Assembly: GCF_003265705.1 (NCBI RefSeq)
Contig: NW_020312894.1
Location: forward strand, 4,005,294 to 4,069,293
Length of the DNA: 64,000 nucleotides
From: Callorhinus ursinus
Taxonomy: Eukaryota; Chordata; Mammalia; Carnivora; Otariidae
Reading direction: 5' to 3'
Shown here: positions 46,523 through 58,261 of the stretch, one piece after another
Layout: each line of letters starts with the position of its first letter
Numbering within the stretch: position 1 is the stretch's first letter
Made by a program: the position numbers and the translations under genes
Notes under the pieces: model-generated
The model's database searches: none
What the model saw: the letters and a program-made list of their open reading frames with translations, nothing else
Told to the model about the DNA's origin: nothing

Positions 46523-48344
46523 TTAAAATAATTCTTTATGTATAATCCCACCAGTGGCCATAGTGTATTAATGGAAAGAAGAAATTGCAGAGCTGACCAA
46601 AGTTGATTTTAGTCTTGTTGGTCGTGTATGGCATCAGGCATGGTTTCCTGAACTCTCATCATGGGTAGGCACCAAAGACTGTTCCTGGTGCCTGAGTTTG
46701 CAGGCAATTTCCAGGAGCCTCTTTCCCCCTCTGATGGGTGACCTCTGGTAGAAACTTGTCTGTTTTGTGCAAACCATCCTATCACTTTTGGGGCTAGATT
46801 GTATTCTTGCCCAACGAGGCTCTGTTCCATGCAGTTTGCACCCAGAAGAATGAACCAAGGTCAAATTTCATGTCCCACTAAGCTGGGAGAAGGCACATTT
46901 TCCTTTCTTTGTCTTACGAAAGATTTCCTGTTTCCACGTACTATGGAGAGTCCTTGTGTGACCTAATTGATTCAGGCTGAGTTGGCCCTTTCATTCAGGC
47001 TACAGGGGACCTGTCTCCCCAGGAAACTCTCATCTTTTTTCAGAAAGTGTCCCCAGCTGAGATGGGAATTCCTTCAGCAGCTTATTGGTGAGTGCCTGGC
47101 TTTTTTTTCCTCTTACAGAGATGCCCGTTCCAGACCTGATCATTGTTGCCACGGGATCTGGACGAGGGCGGCTTGCTTGCTTCTGTGATTCATGCCTGCC
47201 TTTTCTACTGGTTTCCGTTTGGTTTCCCCAGAACTGACCATGCCCATTTCCAAGTCCTCATGCAGGTGCCCAGATTCCTCTTTCTCTGTCCCAATTGTCA
47301 CTGCCTCTCTGTATGGCATTGGTGGAGGTCAGAACTTGAGACCTTTAGCGAGTGGCCAACACGTCTCTTCAATCAGAGGAATGTAGTTTGGTTTTCTCTG
47401 GAATTTCGCATTTGTCACCAATGGTTTCAACAGCTGAACATCCAGGGCCAAGCTGGGCTCTGTCAGCCCCAGGGTCAGGAATGGTTGGTGAGGACATGCA
47501 AGAGACAGACAGTGCTAATTGCTCCAATCCCCCCAACTCAGGAGGGAGAAGTCCTGTTTTCTTATGTTTCCTTTAAGGCTTGCCTTAAAAATTTTGGAGG
47601 AGGAGGGACATTTTAGCAATGCTTAGATTTCGAAGAGCAGATGTTTTTGAATAATTCCCTCCAAATGGTAATCCTGAACTTTGATAATTAGGTGCAGATG
47701 ATAAGATTTCACATAAGAAACCAGTGTATTTTACTATCCTTGAATTTCAGTCAGATCGAATCCTTGCATTTCTCTGCACTCAGATTGCTTCTGAAGTCAG
47801 TGGGGCACCCCTGACAAAGGGGGTGGGGGACTCGAAGATGAAAGGGAAAGGCTGATTTTCAAAGACAATCTAAGTCCACGTCTATGGGATGCAAACCAAA
47901 GTCTGGAGAGCAAAGAAGTGGTGTGTGTGGGCGTGGACGGGATTTTCTTAATCTGGGAAACTGGTTCAGGCCCATGGAACATTTCATCAAACACTAATGT
48001 GAAACTGATGTGCTCATCAATATTTATGTCCTCCCAACTGGTTGTGGGCCCCGCAGCTTCCTCTCTTGTCTCTCGCCGGTCCAGCCAAATGGTCCGGCAG
48101 AGGAAAGAGTAGAGCCAAATGACACAGGATGGCCCACAAGTGCTTGCTTTCTGTAAACACACTTTCTATCTTTCTTGTTGCTATTTATTTTTCCTTGACC
48201 GATTTGTCTTCCCGCCCCCCCCCAAACCTGGAAACGCTTACCAAGTGCTTACAATCCTTGTCCATGCCCTTCAACCCCCGCCAGTGGCTCAAGTTCGCAA
48301 GAAGGAATGTGGGGAGGGAACCGGCCACTGGGTTGCGTGGACCT
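46523..48344. other. Unique non-coding DNA
   Basis: No gene is supported. A 157-codon plus frame (47143-47616) overlaps shorter frames and shows no domain. No other repeat is recognised. Confidence 0.5.
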
Positions 48345-48500
48345 TCTCCTGTTCAACGTCACAGCAGCCCTGAGAAACCGGTACGTTGAAGATGGTCATC
48401 CTCATCGGCGGGGACGCTGAGGTTCCCAGAGCATCGGTAACACATACCAACTGGCAGACTCAGATCTGGACTTTTCTGGAGGACGTCAGAGTCCTATCCA
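48345..48500 (-). mobile_element. MIR SINE fragment, inverted
   Basis: CAACGTCACAGCAGCCCTGA, then GAAGATGGTCATCCTCATCG, GGGACGCTGAGGTTCCCAGA, a CCAACTGGCAGACTCAGATC block and TGGACTTTTCTGG follow the reverse MIR in order (CTCACAACAACCCTATGAGG, ATTATTATCCCCAT, GAAACTGAGGCACAGAG, AGTGGCAGAGCTGGGAT). Confidence 0.6.
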
Positions 48501-48666
48501 ACACCAGGTGTCCTGCAAGCTCACTGCAGACCCGCGGTGGTCTTGTGGGGCTCAGCCTGCCGGGAGAGTGTGGGATGCCCTTCCTCCTTCTCTCTTCCAG
48601 TGAACTCCAAGAACTTCAGGAGACTGCAGGAGCCCAGTAATAAACGGTTATTTGGGCATCTTCCCT

Positions 48667-48786
48667 GCTAGATTGTGTGTCCCCAGTAGGCAGGATGAGG
48701 TTAGGTCTGAGTGGTATCTGGACCTGGCAATCTTTCCCAAAGCCCAGCACCAAAGAGCCCCTGGAGAAATGTTAGCTGAGTGAGGA
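48667..48786 (+). mobile_element. Probable L2 LINE 3' fragment
   Basis: CTGCTAGATTGTGTGTCCCC, then AGTAGGCAGGATGAGGTTA, TTTCCCAAAGCCCAGCACCA and TGGAGAAATGTTAGCTGAG fits the L2 3' end in order (CTAGACTGTGAGCTCC, GGGCAGGGA, CCCAGCACCTAGCACAG, AATAAATGTTTGTTGA). Diverged. Confidence 0.5.
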
Positions 48787-51700
48787 GGGCAGGGAGGGGG
48801 CTGCGGGGGCAGGAGGCAGCCACGTGTCCCCGGATCACCTGCTGCTCAGGTGCCCTGAGTGGGGAGAGACACCACTGAGGAGGCTCCTTGCACCATGAAT
48901 GGGAGTCACTGTCCGTGGGTTGTCCGGAACATGTCCCCAGGAGGAGCTGCTTCTCTTGAAATCACCCCTTTGCCTTCTTTTACACCATATCCATGATCTC
49001 CATGATCTCAAAACTTCCAAGCTTGATTTTATAAACCTAGGGGGATAAAGGAACCCAGCCAAACCTGAGGCTCATTACTCACAGAAACTAATTTTTAAAC
49101 ACACAATTCTAGCATAAATTTACATATAAAGAAGGATCTTGGTCGGGGGGGAAAAATCCTGTTATCATAACATTGTGGTTGGCATACAAACCCACAGGAG
49201 GCACATATGCAGAAGTTATGGTTGCTCAGCAACCATAATTGCCCAGTTTAATGCCTAAGCAGATAGACTGATGGCTGGACTAGCATGGGGAAGATCCCAC
49301 GTCTTCCACCACTAGAGTGGGGAGGTGATGGCTCAGCCCTCCCGGACAACGTAAATGGGGAGGGTAATTATGAAGCAGACGAAGATGTATTCGGAGCTTT
49401 GTGATTCTGCACGGCCACGTGGTGGTTATGTGTGCCCACCATCGGAACGTCTCCGGCCTGCCTCCCCTTGTCATGATACATCCGTGAACTCTGCCGAATG
49501 AGGGGCTCCCATGCTTGCCCTGCTGCTCCGGGGTGGCGGGACCAGGGGCCAGAACGAGCTGGCAGACACGGCGGGGTGTCGGGGACAGCCATGGTGGATG
49601 ACCCTCGCAAGTCTCTGACACGATGGGACTGACACAAGCTCGGGGAATGGCTTTCTCAGTTGGGGACAAGCTCTGGGAAGAAGGGATCAGGGAAACCAAC
49701 AGTTGGCACCAGGGGGATGAGCAAGGAAACCCAGGAAGTTATCCATGGCACACACTCCCCAAATCTGCCCTTCCTAAATTCTCTTATCCTCCAAGTTCTT
49801 CAGTGGTTCCTGTAGCTTTGGAGATAAAATCTGAACAACTTCAAGATTCCAACAGTCAATTCCTGAAATAAGGCTCTGTGTGACAGAACGCTCATTCCCA
49901 GTGACTTTGCAAGCTCACCCTACTCTCTGGCATGAGAAGTATAATCTAGCAGGGGGGAGACCTTGTAGCCAGCTTGTCACAAGGTTGTGTGAGAAGTCTC
50001 CTCTGCCCTGGGGGTGTCTGAAGCCCCATGTGCTGGAAGGAAGAGAGGAAGTGCGTCTCACATCTCCACGCAGCCCGAGCCACCCACGGCTGCCACAGGC
50101 CTGCTATGAGGAGCAGAAGGCATGGGGTCAAGGTTAAGGCCCCGATGTCTCCCCAGAAAGTCCAACTCTGGGTCTGCTGGTGAGTAGGAGAGTTGCTGAC
50201 GCACTCAGAACCTCAGTTTGCATGTCTCCTTTAAGCTGTCCTGCTACAGATCCAGCAGGATAGGCAAAGACTGGGAAAGAGAGAATAGAATGGAGAGGAA
50301 GGCTGTTGCCTCAGTCTCCTTACAGGGAAACAAGCGCCCATCCCAAACCTCGACCTTATTAGCAAAGAACTCGATAAGAGCTTCATTTCTGACTCGATCC
50401 TTGAATTCTGAAGGGTTCCCCCAAAAGGAGTGCCACAGATGACAGATGATCTCATCTTGGCGAATATTAATCAGCAGCTTCACCACTTCCTGTCTCTGTG
50501 CAGCGTGTGACCCGGTGTGTGGTCTGTGTTTGCCGCGACATTTGCTGGCCCTCCACCTTGTTCCTTCTCCGAGGATCCTTCCCCAGCGGGAAAGGATGGC
50601 GACCATGGGTGTCGCTTCCTCCTTACGAGTGCAGAGGAAGTGAAAGAAACAATGAAATGTGTGATTCCATTTGCCAGGGTCCAGAGTAGCAGCGCTGGTT
50701 TCTAAATGGGTCAAGGTGAGCGGAGGGGTCATGTGGGAAGCCACGCCTGTTCTCAGTGCTCCTGCTAGCCTTCAAAATAGTGTGGCTTTTGGGGGTGGTG
50801 GGTAGCTCTTTGGAAGGTATATTTTGGAAAGGAAAGAGAGGAGCATCACTGAAGAATAATGTCCATGCTTGGGTATTTATTTGTAACGGGCAGACTCATT
50901 TTAAAATTAAACCCCGTGTGTGATCGGGGTGCCCATTAATCAGGAAGAAGGAAAAGCCAAAGCAGATCACCACAGAAGACGCCCGATGATTCCCAGGCTG
51001 GGTGACCTGCTCCTTTCTTGGTTTTGCTAAAACACTCCTCCCAAGTTCATTCAAGAGAGCCTGTCAACTTGTACTATTAAGTGGATGTTTTCCTAGGTAT
51101 AGGATAATGTGAGATTTTAAAGTCAAGAGTGAAAAGGAATAAATTAAACATTAATAGATGAAAAATAAGTCATCCACTCCTGCCTTTCCAGTCTGCAGAG
51201 AGGACCCTATAAATACTCTGATCCTTGCCCAGTCATCCTCCTAATATTGTAACTTAAAAGCTTGTTTTTCTTTTTCATTTCACAGGAAGTGAACTTTCAT
51301 TGCGGCACAGACCTTTGTGCGTCCATGCCATAAATACGACGTTGGAGGAACAAGTGGGGCTCTGATCTGTGTTTATCAACGCTCCTCCCCACCAGCGAAG
51401 GTTTTTGGCATTTCGGCTTGCAAACATGCACACAGCTACAGCATGGATCAGGGATCACTGAAATCCTTCTCATAACCAGAGTGATAAGTGTTATCTAAAT
51501 CGCATGTGCTTAGCTCATTGGACACATTGCTTTCCTTCTTTTATGTCAAAGAAACTTAGTATGCAGTGCAAGCTGAAGTCCACTTATCAGCAGCGCTGCT
51601 CTGTCACCCAATGGAGTGGTTACATTTGTTATGAAAACATTGTTCAACTTTATCACAAGGTAAAATTCATGTACATTCTGCCCAGAGGGTGCAGGCAGAA

Positions 51701-52500
51701 GAGCATGTGGTTTCCCCTATCAGGACTGTCTCGCGATGGAGGATCTTATTTTGATAACGGAGCATTTTGAGCATCATCCCTGGCCCTGTGAGTTAGAGTT
51801 TCTCAAATTCCTTCTTGGAATGAGGTAGAATACAAATAAACAGGCACACAAACAGCCTTAGAAACATCTAAGCTCCAGTTCGACGAGGGACACAAAACCA
51901 CTGAGCTCACATCTTCCCATACATATGTGTTTTCGGGAGAGACGGATACAACAGTAGCTCGTGTGATTGAATCGGTCAATCTTACTGGGGTCGACTGCAA
52001 TGTTCAGATCTCGTACCGCCCTTTCAAACCTGCACTCATGATGGAGATAGAAATGATCCCGAATGACACATTGCTCATCTTTTCACTTAAGAAGTACACA
52101 CAGAGTGAGTCAGGCCGATTTCCTGGAATTTTTTTGAGGCCTTGGACACATGACTTTCCCATTGCTCTATCTTCCCAGGCTGCTGTTAGGCTGGTGGCTC
52201 CTTGTCTGCTCCTCCCAGCCTCCTTTCTGATTTTCTTTCTCTTCTGGTTGGTTTCTGAGGCTCGCCATCTCTGTTCCCCTTGCTCTTCCGCCCCCAGCCC
52301 ATGGCGGCTGGTGTGAGCTGTATCAGCCCACTCTCTGGGGAGCTGGGCAGCCTCTGTTTTGGCTCAGGCTGTCCAGAGTGGTGCTCCCACCCTCCTCCGC
52401 CTTTTTGGTGTAAATTAGAATCCTGGGGCTTCCGACCTGCAAGGCCCTTAGAGACCAGCCAGGAACTTCTGCATTTTTTAGAAGAGAAAACTGTCAGCCC
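48787..52500. other. Unique non-coding DNA
   Basis: No gene is supported, though open frames reach 166 codons (minus, 50244-50744). Repeat-poor AT-rich DNA lies at 49080-49270, which includes the RFX-type palindrome, and at 50830-51480. The rest is mixed composition. Confidence 0.5.
49216..49238. promoter_or_regulatory. Near-perfect palindromic RFX X-box
   Basis: The arms TTATGGTTGCT and AGCAACCATAA are exact reverse complements around a single central C, giving a 23-base palindrome. Its core GTTGCTCAGCAAC matches the RFX-family X-box pattern (GTNRCC, 0-3 bases, RGYAAC) except for one arm position. RFX dimers bind such sites in enhancers and promoters of ciliary, neural and MHC-II genes. An 11-base perfect inverted arm is unlikely by chance (about 1 in 4 million per position for a fixed spacing). 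Target gene unknown. Confidence 0.55.
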
Positions 52501-52555
52501 ATTGATTCATTCATAAACCTTTACTGAGCATGCACCATGTGCCAAGACTATTTCC
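52501..52555 (-). mobile_element. L2 LINE 3'-end fragment, inverted
   Basis: ATTGATTCATTCATAAACCT, then TTACTGAGCATGCACCATGT and GCCAAGACT match the reverse of the L2 3' end (TTCATTCAACAAATATTTAT, TGAGCACCTACTATGTGCCA). Confidence 0.65.
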
Positions 52556-55460
52556 AAAATCTATTTGGATAAACTAAATAAAACAATTCATGGGGTGGGA
52601 GTTGGGGGGTTATATCTATTTGCTGAGGTCAATTCAGGACTCTATTCATAAATACCTACTTTTGCAAGAGTGAGTCTACCTTCCTTCCCTCCCCCCACAG
52701 ACAATATCTATGTCCTTAAAGATTCATCCAGGGAGCTGCCCATCCCCTAAAATGAAGCTCTCTCGTTCTTTCTGCTTGGGGATCTGCTCCTGACTGCCTT
52801 AATCTCCAAGGCCAGATGCCTGGAGAAATAACATCACATTTCCCCACGGACCTCACTTACCCTCCATAGAAGTCTCACTGGGGCAAGAGGTGAGATATTT
52901 AAATACATTTTTTTCTTCCTGGGTTTTTAAGTTTTCATGTTGCTTTTGCAAAATGCAACAAGGGCTGGGAGGTAGATATAAAGTGTGTAGGTCGCATCAA
53001 ATCCAATACGTCCAGAAGCGATGGTTCAAAGCAAAGACTATCTGGGTTGGGAGAGAAAATAAAGGGAAACGTATGAGATAATGCTCAAGACAGATCGTCA
53101 ATAGCATGGGGAAAGGCCACTTCACTTGCTCAGCTGGGCTGTTTTGAGCAGAATTTTGATTAAAGAAGACATTCCGGGCAGGGCTGGCGTGGACAGGCCG
53201 TCTGAGCAACAATTGCTCAAAATGAATAAATGTGAACCATGGTGCATGAGTGCAGGAATGAAGTGGGCCTGTCAGAGGAAGGGCAAGCTGCGTTTCCTCC
53301 CTGTTAGTGCAGATCTCGGGTTTTTGTGGACTATCATACCACACGTTATCAATAGAGCTCATAAATCTGAGGAAAAAACAGAGAACTTCTGACCAATTAC
53401 ATGGCATGGGAAAGACGGGGGTCAAGAAACCAGGTGGGCTTTCTTCCCGGGAGCAGGCTGATGGCCACGGCCTTCACCGGGCTGGCTCTTTGTGAGCACT
53501 GGAACCCAGGTGTGGATGCCTGCGAGGAAGCCTGTCCTTCTCAGGCCCCTCATATTGCCCCTGGATCCCCAAACACAGCTGACTGAAGAATTTCAAGGGA
53601 GAAATATTTGTAAATAGTTGAGTTATCATCATGTGGAAAATTCTAGAAAAAGTACTTTTTGGGGTCCATGTTCAGGTGAGGATAGTGTCCTGGTGAAGAT
53701 TTCAGTCTTCCTTTGCGCCCCTACCCCAGACTCTGGAAAATGGACGTTGAATCCCTATAGGGTCGGGCACAGGTGGGCCCCGGGTAAGGGTTCCCTGTGC
53801 GTAGGGCTTGTAGCCCCTCTGACTGCCCCTACCCCCAGGTGTTTCCCTTGCTCCTCATGTCTTACTCAGGAACGTGGATTGTTCAAGGATCATCTAAAGA
53901 GATGTACTGAGAAATCCCAAGATTCCAGGGGCCTCCATATAACGGCCCGTCCCGCCTGCCTGAGCCACGGGCTTCGGGGCTCGGTTTGTGGCTTTCACAG
54001 GGGATAAGCGTGTGCATCCACTAAAAAATACTGCAGCTTTGCTGGGAAGGGTTTGGGTGGCTCCTCACTGATGCACCAGGGACAGCTCATAGTGATGGTG
54101 ACTGGCCGTCCCAGTTGAGAGCCTGTGTGCTGTGTTTTGGTCGGCAACTTGGCTGAACTGCTGGGTCAAGGCTCTGGGTAACGGGATGGCCTCTGGCTGA
54201 GGTCCCAGAAGTGCCGGTGTAGGAGTGGGGTCGGGGGAGGGGAAGCATTGCCTTTTCAAGGTCCCTGAGCTGGGCCAGGTGTTGCCTCAGCCCTGGCCAG
54301 TCCCCATCCTTCTTTCCTCTCTTCAGTTCCTGTAAGACCTGCCTGCTCTCCATTCCTTGCCCTCTGGGCCTCGCTGGGTGTCAGGGAGGGAGTGTGGGGC
54401 TAATTCATGCTCCAGGGGCACCACATGGTCTCTGAGCTGACTCCTCTGGGGATGTCATTGCCTGTACCCAACGGGGACAGGAACTGTGGGAGTTTCTAAG
54501 AGACGTGCATGGATGTGGCTCCGAGCACCTTCAAAATGGCACTGCTAGGGCTGGCCAAGGCTCTGAAAAATGTTGGCATTGAAGAGGGAGTACTAAGGGA
54601 AGTTTTCCTTCATTTCTGTCTACAGTGCTCTCGCTCCTGCATCCAATGGGTCTTCTCCCTTGGACCAAGAACCCAGCTTCACGTTTCAGAGCAGGCATTG
54701 AACTTGCTGGTGCAAGTTCATTTCCTTGGAATGACCACAGGGTTGTGGTGTGTGGCTAAAATGAGTCCTAGAACGGTGGGAGAAATGCTGCCTCCCGGCA
54801 TCGGGCACCTCGGGCTGCACTATGTATGCTCGAGCCCCTGTTGATTGCAGTGGTCCCCTTGGTCCCTTTTATCAGCTCTCTCCACCCGCCCACCACCAGC
54901 AGCGTCCTCCTAGGAACACATACCTCTGCTAATGAACTGTAACACAGGCTGGCCGGAAATCATGGGGCACCACTGGAGATGTTCCCCCAAAGTGCAATCT
55001 GGGATCCTCTGTATCGCCATGCCCAGGCAATAGACCGACTCCAACGGGGTTTCGGGGAATGAAGGCAAGAGGCAGCTAGTTCTGGGGCTGGGAGGGGAAA
55101 TTAGGACAATTTATTATTTCCCTGTTGCACTGAGTAAATAGACTTTAAGATAAATTATTGGTGCCCAAAGCCTGCTTGATGGAAAACCCTTAAGTAAAAG
55201 CAGACTTTAATGAACATATGCTGGCCTGCCCCCCATTCTCACTTCAAGTCTGCTATTAACTTTCTATGCACTCGGGAACCTTTGGCTCATGGCCTAAATA
55301 ATAGAAGAATAATTAGAATAATTACTGGAGAAGGCCAGGTCAAATATCCAAGGATCTTCTCTTAACTACTTGGTTATCTTTACTTTTTTTTTTAAGAAGA
55401 TTTTTTAGATTAACCAAACACTGCTACTTTGTATCTAGAATATTTGTTTTGTATAAAGTG
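52556..55460. other. Unique non-coding DNA
   Basis: No gene is supported. Mixed composition; AT-rich motif-dense DNA at about 55090-55330 with several TAAT words. Overlapping frames to about 142 codons only. Confidence 0.5.
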
Positions 55461-55512
55461 AAATCATTGCTTTGTATCATGAGCAGAAATCATTGCTTTG
55501 TATCATGAGCAG
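55461..55512. repeat. Perfect 26-base tandem duplication
   Basis: A 26-base unit starting AAATCATTGCTTTG and ending ATGAGCAG is repeated exactly, head to tail, in unique DNA. Perfect identity implies a recent event, or an assembly error. Confidence 0.95.
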
Positions 55513-55999
55513 CCACTCACAATAAAAAAAAAAAAATCACAGTAATTAATGTTCCAGTATGGAGGAAATTTCCGTGCCAGTTTTTGGCTTATTTTTCTAA
55601 GTCAGGCTTCTACTGGGTAACCTGGAAGACCAAGCTCATTGAATGCAATGCGCCTGAGTAGCTCACAAGGACGTGGGGACATTGGTCAGTCTTTTTGTCC
55701 TTCACTTAGTTGTTTCTACATGGGCGAGGCAAGATGGGAGAGCCCTCCCTGAGCTGAATGTCCTCGGTGGGAGGACCTCACGTGGGGGGGAGGCAGCATC
55801 CCACCATCACACCCGTGTCTGGGCCCCAGTGCACCCGGCTTCGGCCGCAGGTGGTGGGGGGTCTTGCACAGTCCCCTGCACACACACAGCTCTGTGTCTC
55901 GGTGTAGCTTCTTGTGACTGCCACAAGCCCCTCCTGCCCATGTCCAGCCTCTCTCCCCACTCACGGCAGCAGGACAGCCAGCAGCCAGGGCTTGGTGGG
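55513..55999. other. Unique non-coding DNA
   Basis: A poly-A at about 55525-55536 has no recognisable element. GC-rich from 55720 with overlapping frames; no gene. Confidence 0.5.
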
Positions 56000-56160
56000 A
56001 GTCAGGGCTCCAATCCCAGCTTGGGACTTGTTAGGTCTCATTCCCTGGGCCCAGGCATCAGTCACTGACTGCTTGGGGACTCTACTTCCTTATTTGAAAA
56101 ATGAAGGTAATAATGCCACCTGCCTCATGCAAAAGTACGGGGTTATAGCTGATGTTTTTA
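56000..56160 (+). mobile_element. MIR SINE
   Basis: GTCAGGGCTCCAATCCCAGC, a CTGACTGCTTGGGGACTC block, TACTTCCTTATTTGAAAAAT, GAAGGTAATAATGCCACC, TGCCTCATGCAAAAGTACGG and GGTTATAG follow the MIR body in order (GGATTCGAATCCCAGC, CTCAGTTTCCTTATCTGTAAAAT, GATAATAATGCCACCTACCT). One of the better preserved MIR copies in the window. Confidence 0.75.
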
Positions 56161-56395
56161 TAGAAGGGCCTCACATGTAAGAAAGGCTGAATCCAGGTTA
56201 GCCTATTGTTTTGAGACCATCTTTGCATATTATAATCACTAAACAAACAAACAAAAAAAACCCCAAATTGGAAAAGGCCTATGTGCCACAGCTGGGTGAG
56301 GCCCATTGTCGTCTCATGCCTTGTCCGTGTTAATGGTCTGGGTATAACTCTGTGGGCAGTAGATACGCAGGGGATGGGGAGAAGAAGTTGCCAAG
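56161..56395. other. Short unique non-coding gap
   Basis: Contains a CAAA repeat patch at about 56242-56263. No gene. Confidence 0.5.
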
Positions 56396-56409
56396 GCTTC
56401 TTCTTCTTC

Positions 56410-56587
56410 AAAGACTTACTCATTTACTTGAGAGAGAGAGAGGAGAGGGAAGGGCAGAGACAGAGGAAGAGAGAGAATCTCAAGCAGATCTCAGGCTGAG
56501 TGCAGAGCCCACTCGGAGCTCAGTCCCAGGACCTGAGCTGAAACGAAGAGTCGGGTGCTTACCCGACTGAGCCACCCAGACCCCCCT
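56410..56587 (-). mobile_element. Carnivore tRNA-Lys-derived SINE, inverted, internally shortened
   Basis: The plus strand starts with a worn tail (AAAGACTTACTCATTTACTT), a GAGAGAG block, CTCAAGCAGATCTCAGGCTG, AGTGCAGAGCCCACTCGGAG, and the head GACTGAGCCACCCAGACCCC. Flanks GCTTCTTCTTC (from 56396) and GCTTTTTCTTC (56588-56598) are a likely target-site duplication. Compared with the other copies it lacks part of the centre, so it is older or deleted. Confidence 0.85.
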
Positions 56588-57479
56588 GCTTTTTCTTCAC
56601 AACATAAAATAAGACAGACTGATTGAAAGCAGCCATTTGAAGAGCGGGATTGCATGAAATCAACAAATACCTGTGTCCTGGGAAGATGCCAAAGACGAGT
56701 CTGACTGTGCCTCCCCTCCAGGATCTGGGCCCCGGGCGAAAGGCAGAAACTGTGGGAGAATCATGCCAGGCACACCTGGTGGCAGGTGTTCAGGGCGGGA
56801 GGACGCAGAGCCCAGGGTGAGCGGAAGGTCACAGAATGGAGGGTGCTTTGCACGCCTCCCTCTCCTCCACTGTGTTAGCCTCATTGCTGTCAGCCCGGTC
56901 TACGGTTGAGGGTCACCCATCGGCCATGAGGGCTCAGAGGGGCTGTGCTGATGCCCAGGATTCGGGAGGACAGCTGTCCCGGTGGACAGAGGTGGCCCAG
57001 GTTTGAGGCGATTCTAGCACAGGGCTCCCCTCTGATGCCACCTTGCCCCGGAGCGCGCCTTCTCGCCCCTCTGCGAGCTCAGGAGTGGTCGATGGTGAGT
57101 CCAGCCTGTGTCAGCACAGCCAGGCAGCCTGCCGGGATGTGCATGCACTCCCTCAATATTCCTCTTCCTCACTCTGGATAATGAACAATATGCATCAAAC
57201 CTGAATCTTCTATAAACTTGACAGACGCCTACTGTCTCTCGGTTGAGTTTCTTTTCACCCTAAAAACATCAGGACCTCTGGTGAGGAACGACTCCCGAGA
57301 AGACGTTGGCCCTTTTGGCTCAGCTGTGGCCGTGTGGCGGGCGCCAGATGCGCTCCTGGTCCTGGTGTCCGGATCTTGTCGCCTGGCCAGCACGCGTAAG
57401 CAGCAGCTTGCCCACCTCCCTGCCACTGCAGACGGCTGCACCCTCACGTGTCGCTAAGACACCGATTCGTTTTCAAGGT
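56588..57479. other. GC-rich unique non-coding DNA
   Basis: No gene or named repeat. Moderately CpG-rich at about 57280-57470. Frames overlap on both strands. Confidence 0.5.
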
Positions 57480-58130
57480 TAATACAATTAGGGGTTTTGT
57501 GCCTGAAATCTTCACGCGCAGCTCTCCTCCCCCCACGTACACACGGCAGCCCCAAATTCCTTTTCGAGACCTGCTTACTCATGCAGATGGCACTCGAACT
57601 CCAGCATCATGGCATGCAAGCCGCCCCACACTTCCCGCGTTTGAGAGATTCCTAAATGAGAACTTATTATCAACCTGTCATTCTTCCGTAATTATCCACA
57701 GCCAGGACGCTTTCGGTCGTTTCCATATCATTTGGAGTGACACAGAGTAGATTCTACCCTTGTCTGTGTATCGCGCACAGCAAGCTTTGCAGGGAGCGCT
57801 CATTCATTTGCATTTCGAAAGACGCAGAGGCCTGACAGAGATTTTTTTGAGCTATTATGAAGCACTTATTAGTAGAAACTGAACCATCCCCCCCCCACAT
57901 CATCTCCTTCCTCATAATGATTATTTCTACAAATTCTCTGCACCTTCCAAAAATTCTAGGGCACACTGTCGGCAAAGATCACCTGCCACTGAAAGCATTA
58001 TTCATTTGGGTTAATGCAGCTCCAAATCCTAATGGTTCCCTTCTTCGTGTTTTCCGGAGATGGCGGAAGGATCACCTAGAGGGAAAATCACTCCATATGT
58101 TGCTCAGACTTATACCCTTGTACGCGCGGG
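57480..58130. promoter_or_regulatory. Candidate conserved regulatory element block
   Basis: Repeat-free AT-leaning DNA with AATACAATTAGGGG, CATTCATTTGCATTTCG, TTATGAAGCACTTATTAG and AATGATTATTTCT words, retained CpGs and no transposon. Looks like part of the motif-dense region that runs to 62.3 kb. Inference from composition. Confidence 0.35.
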
Positions 58131-58246
58131 TGTGAGTATGTGGTACACGCATAAAACAGGAGACATTGTGTGTGTGTGTGCATGTCTGCGCATGTGTATG
58201 GGGTGCGCACCTGTGTAGGGGCACATTTCAGACTCTGAACCAGTGT

Positions 58247-58261
58247 GTGTGGGGGGGGGGG
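58247..58261. repeat. TG repeat ending in a G run
   Basis: A GTGTGTG block is followed by about 14 G bases. Simple sequence and error-prone. Confidence 0.85.

Noticed and set aside
47143..47616. 157-codon plus-strand frame
   Set aside because: Length is within chance expectation, shorter frames overlap it, and no family is recognisable.
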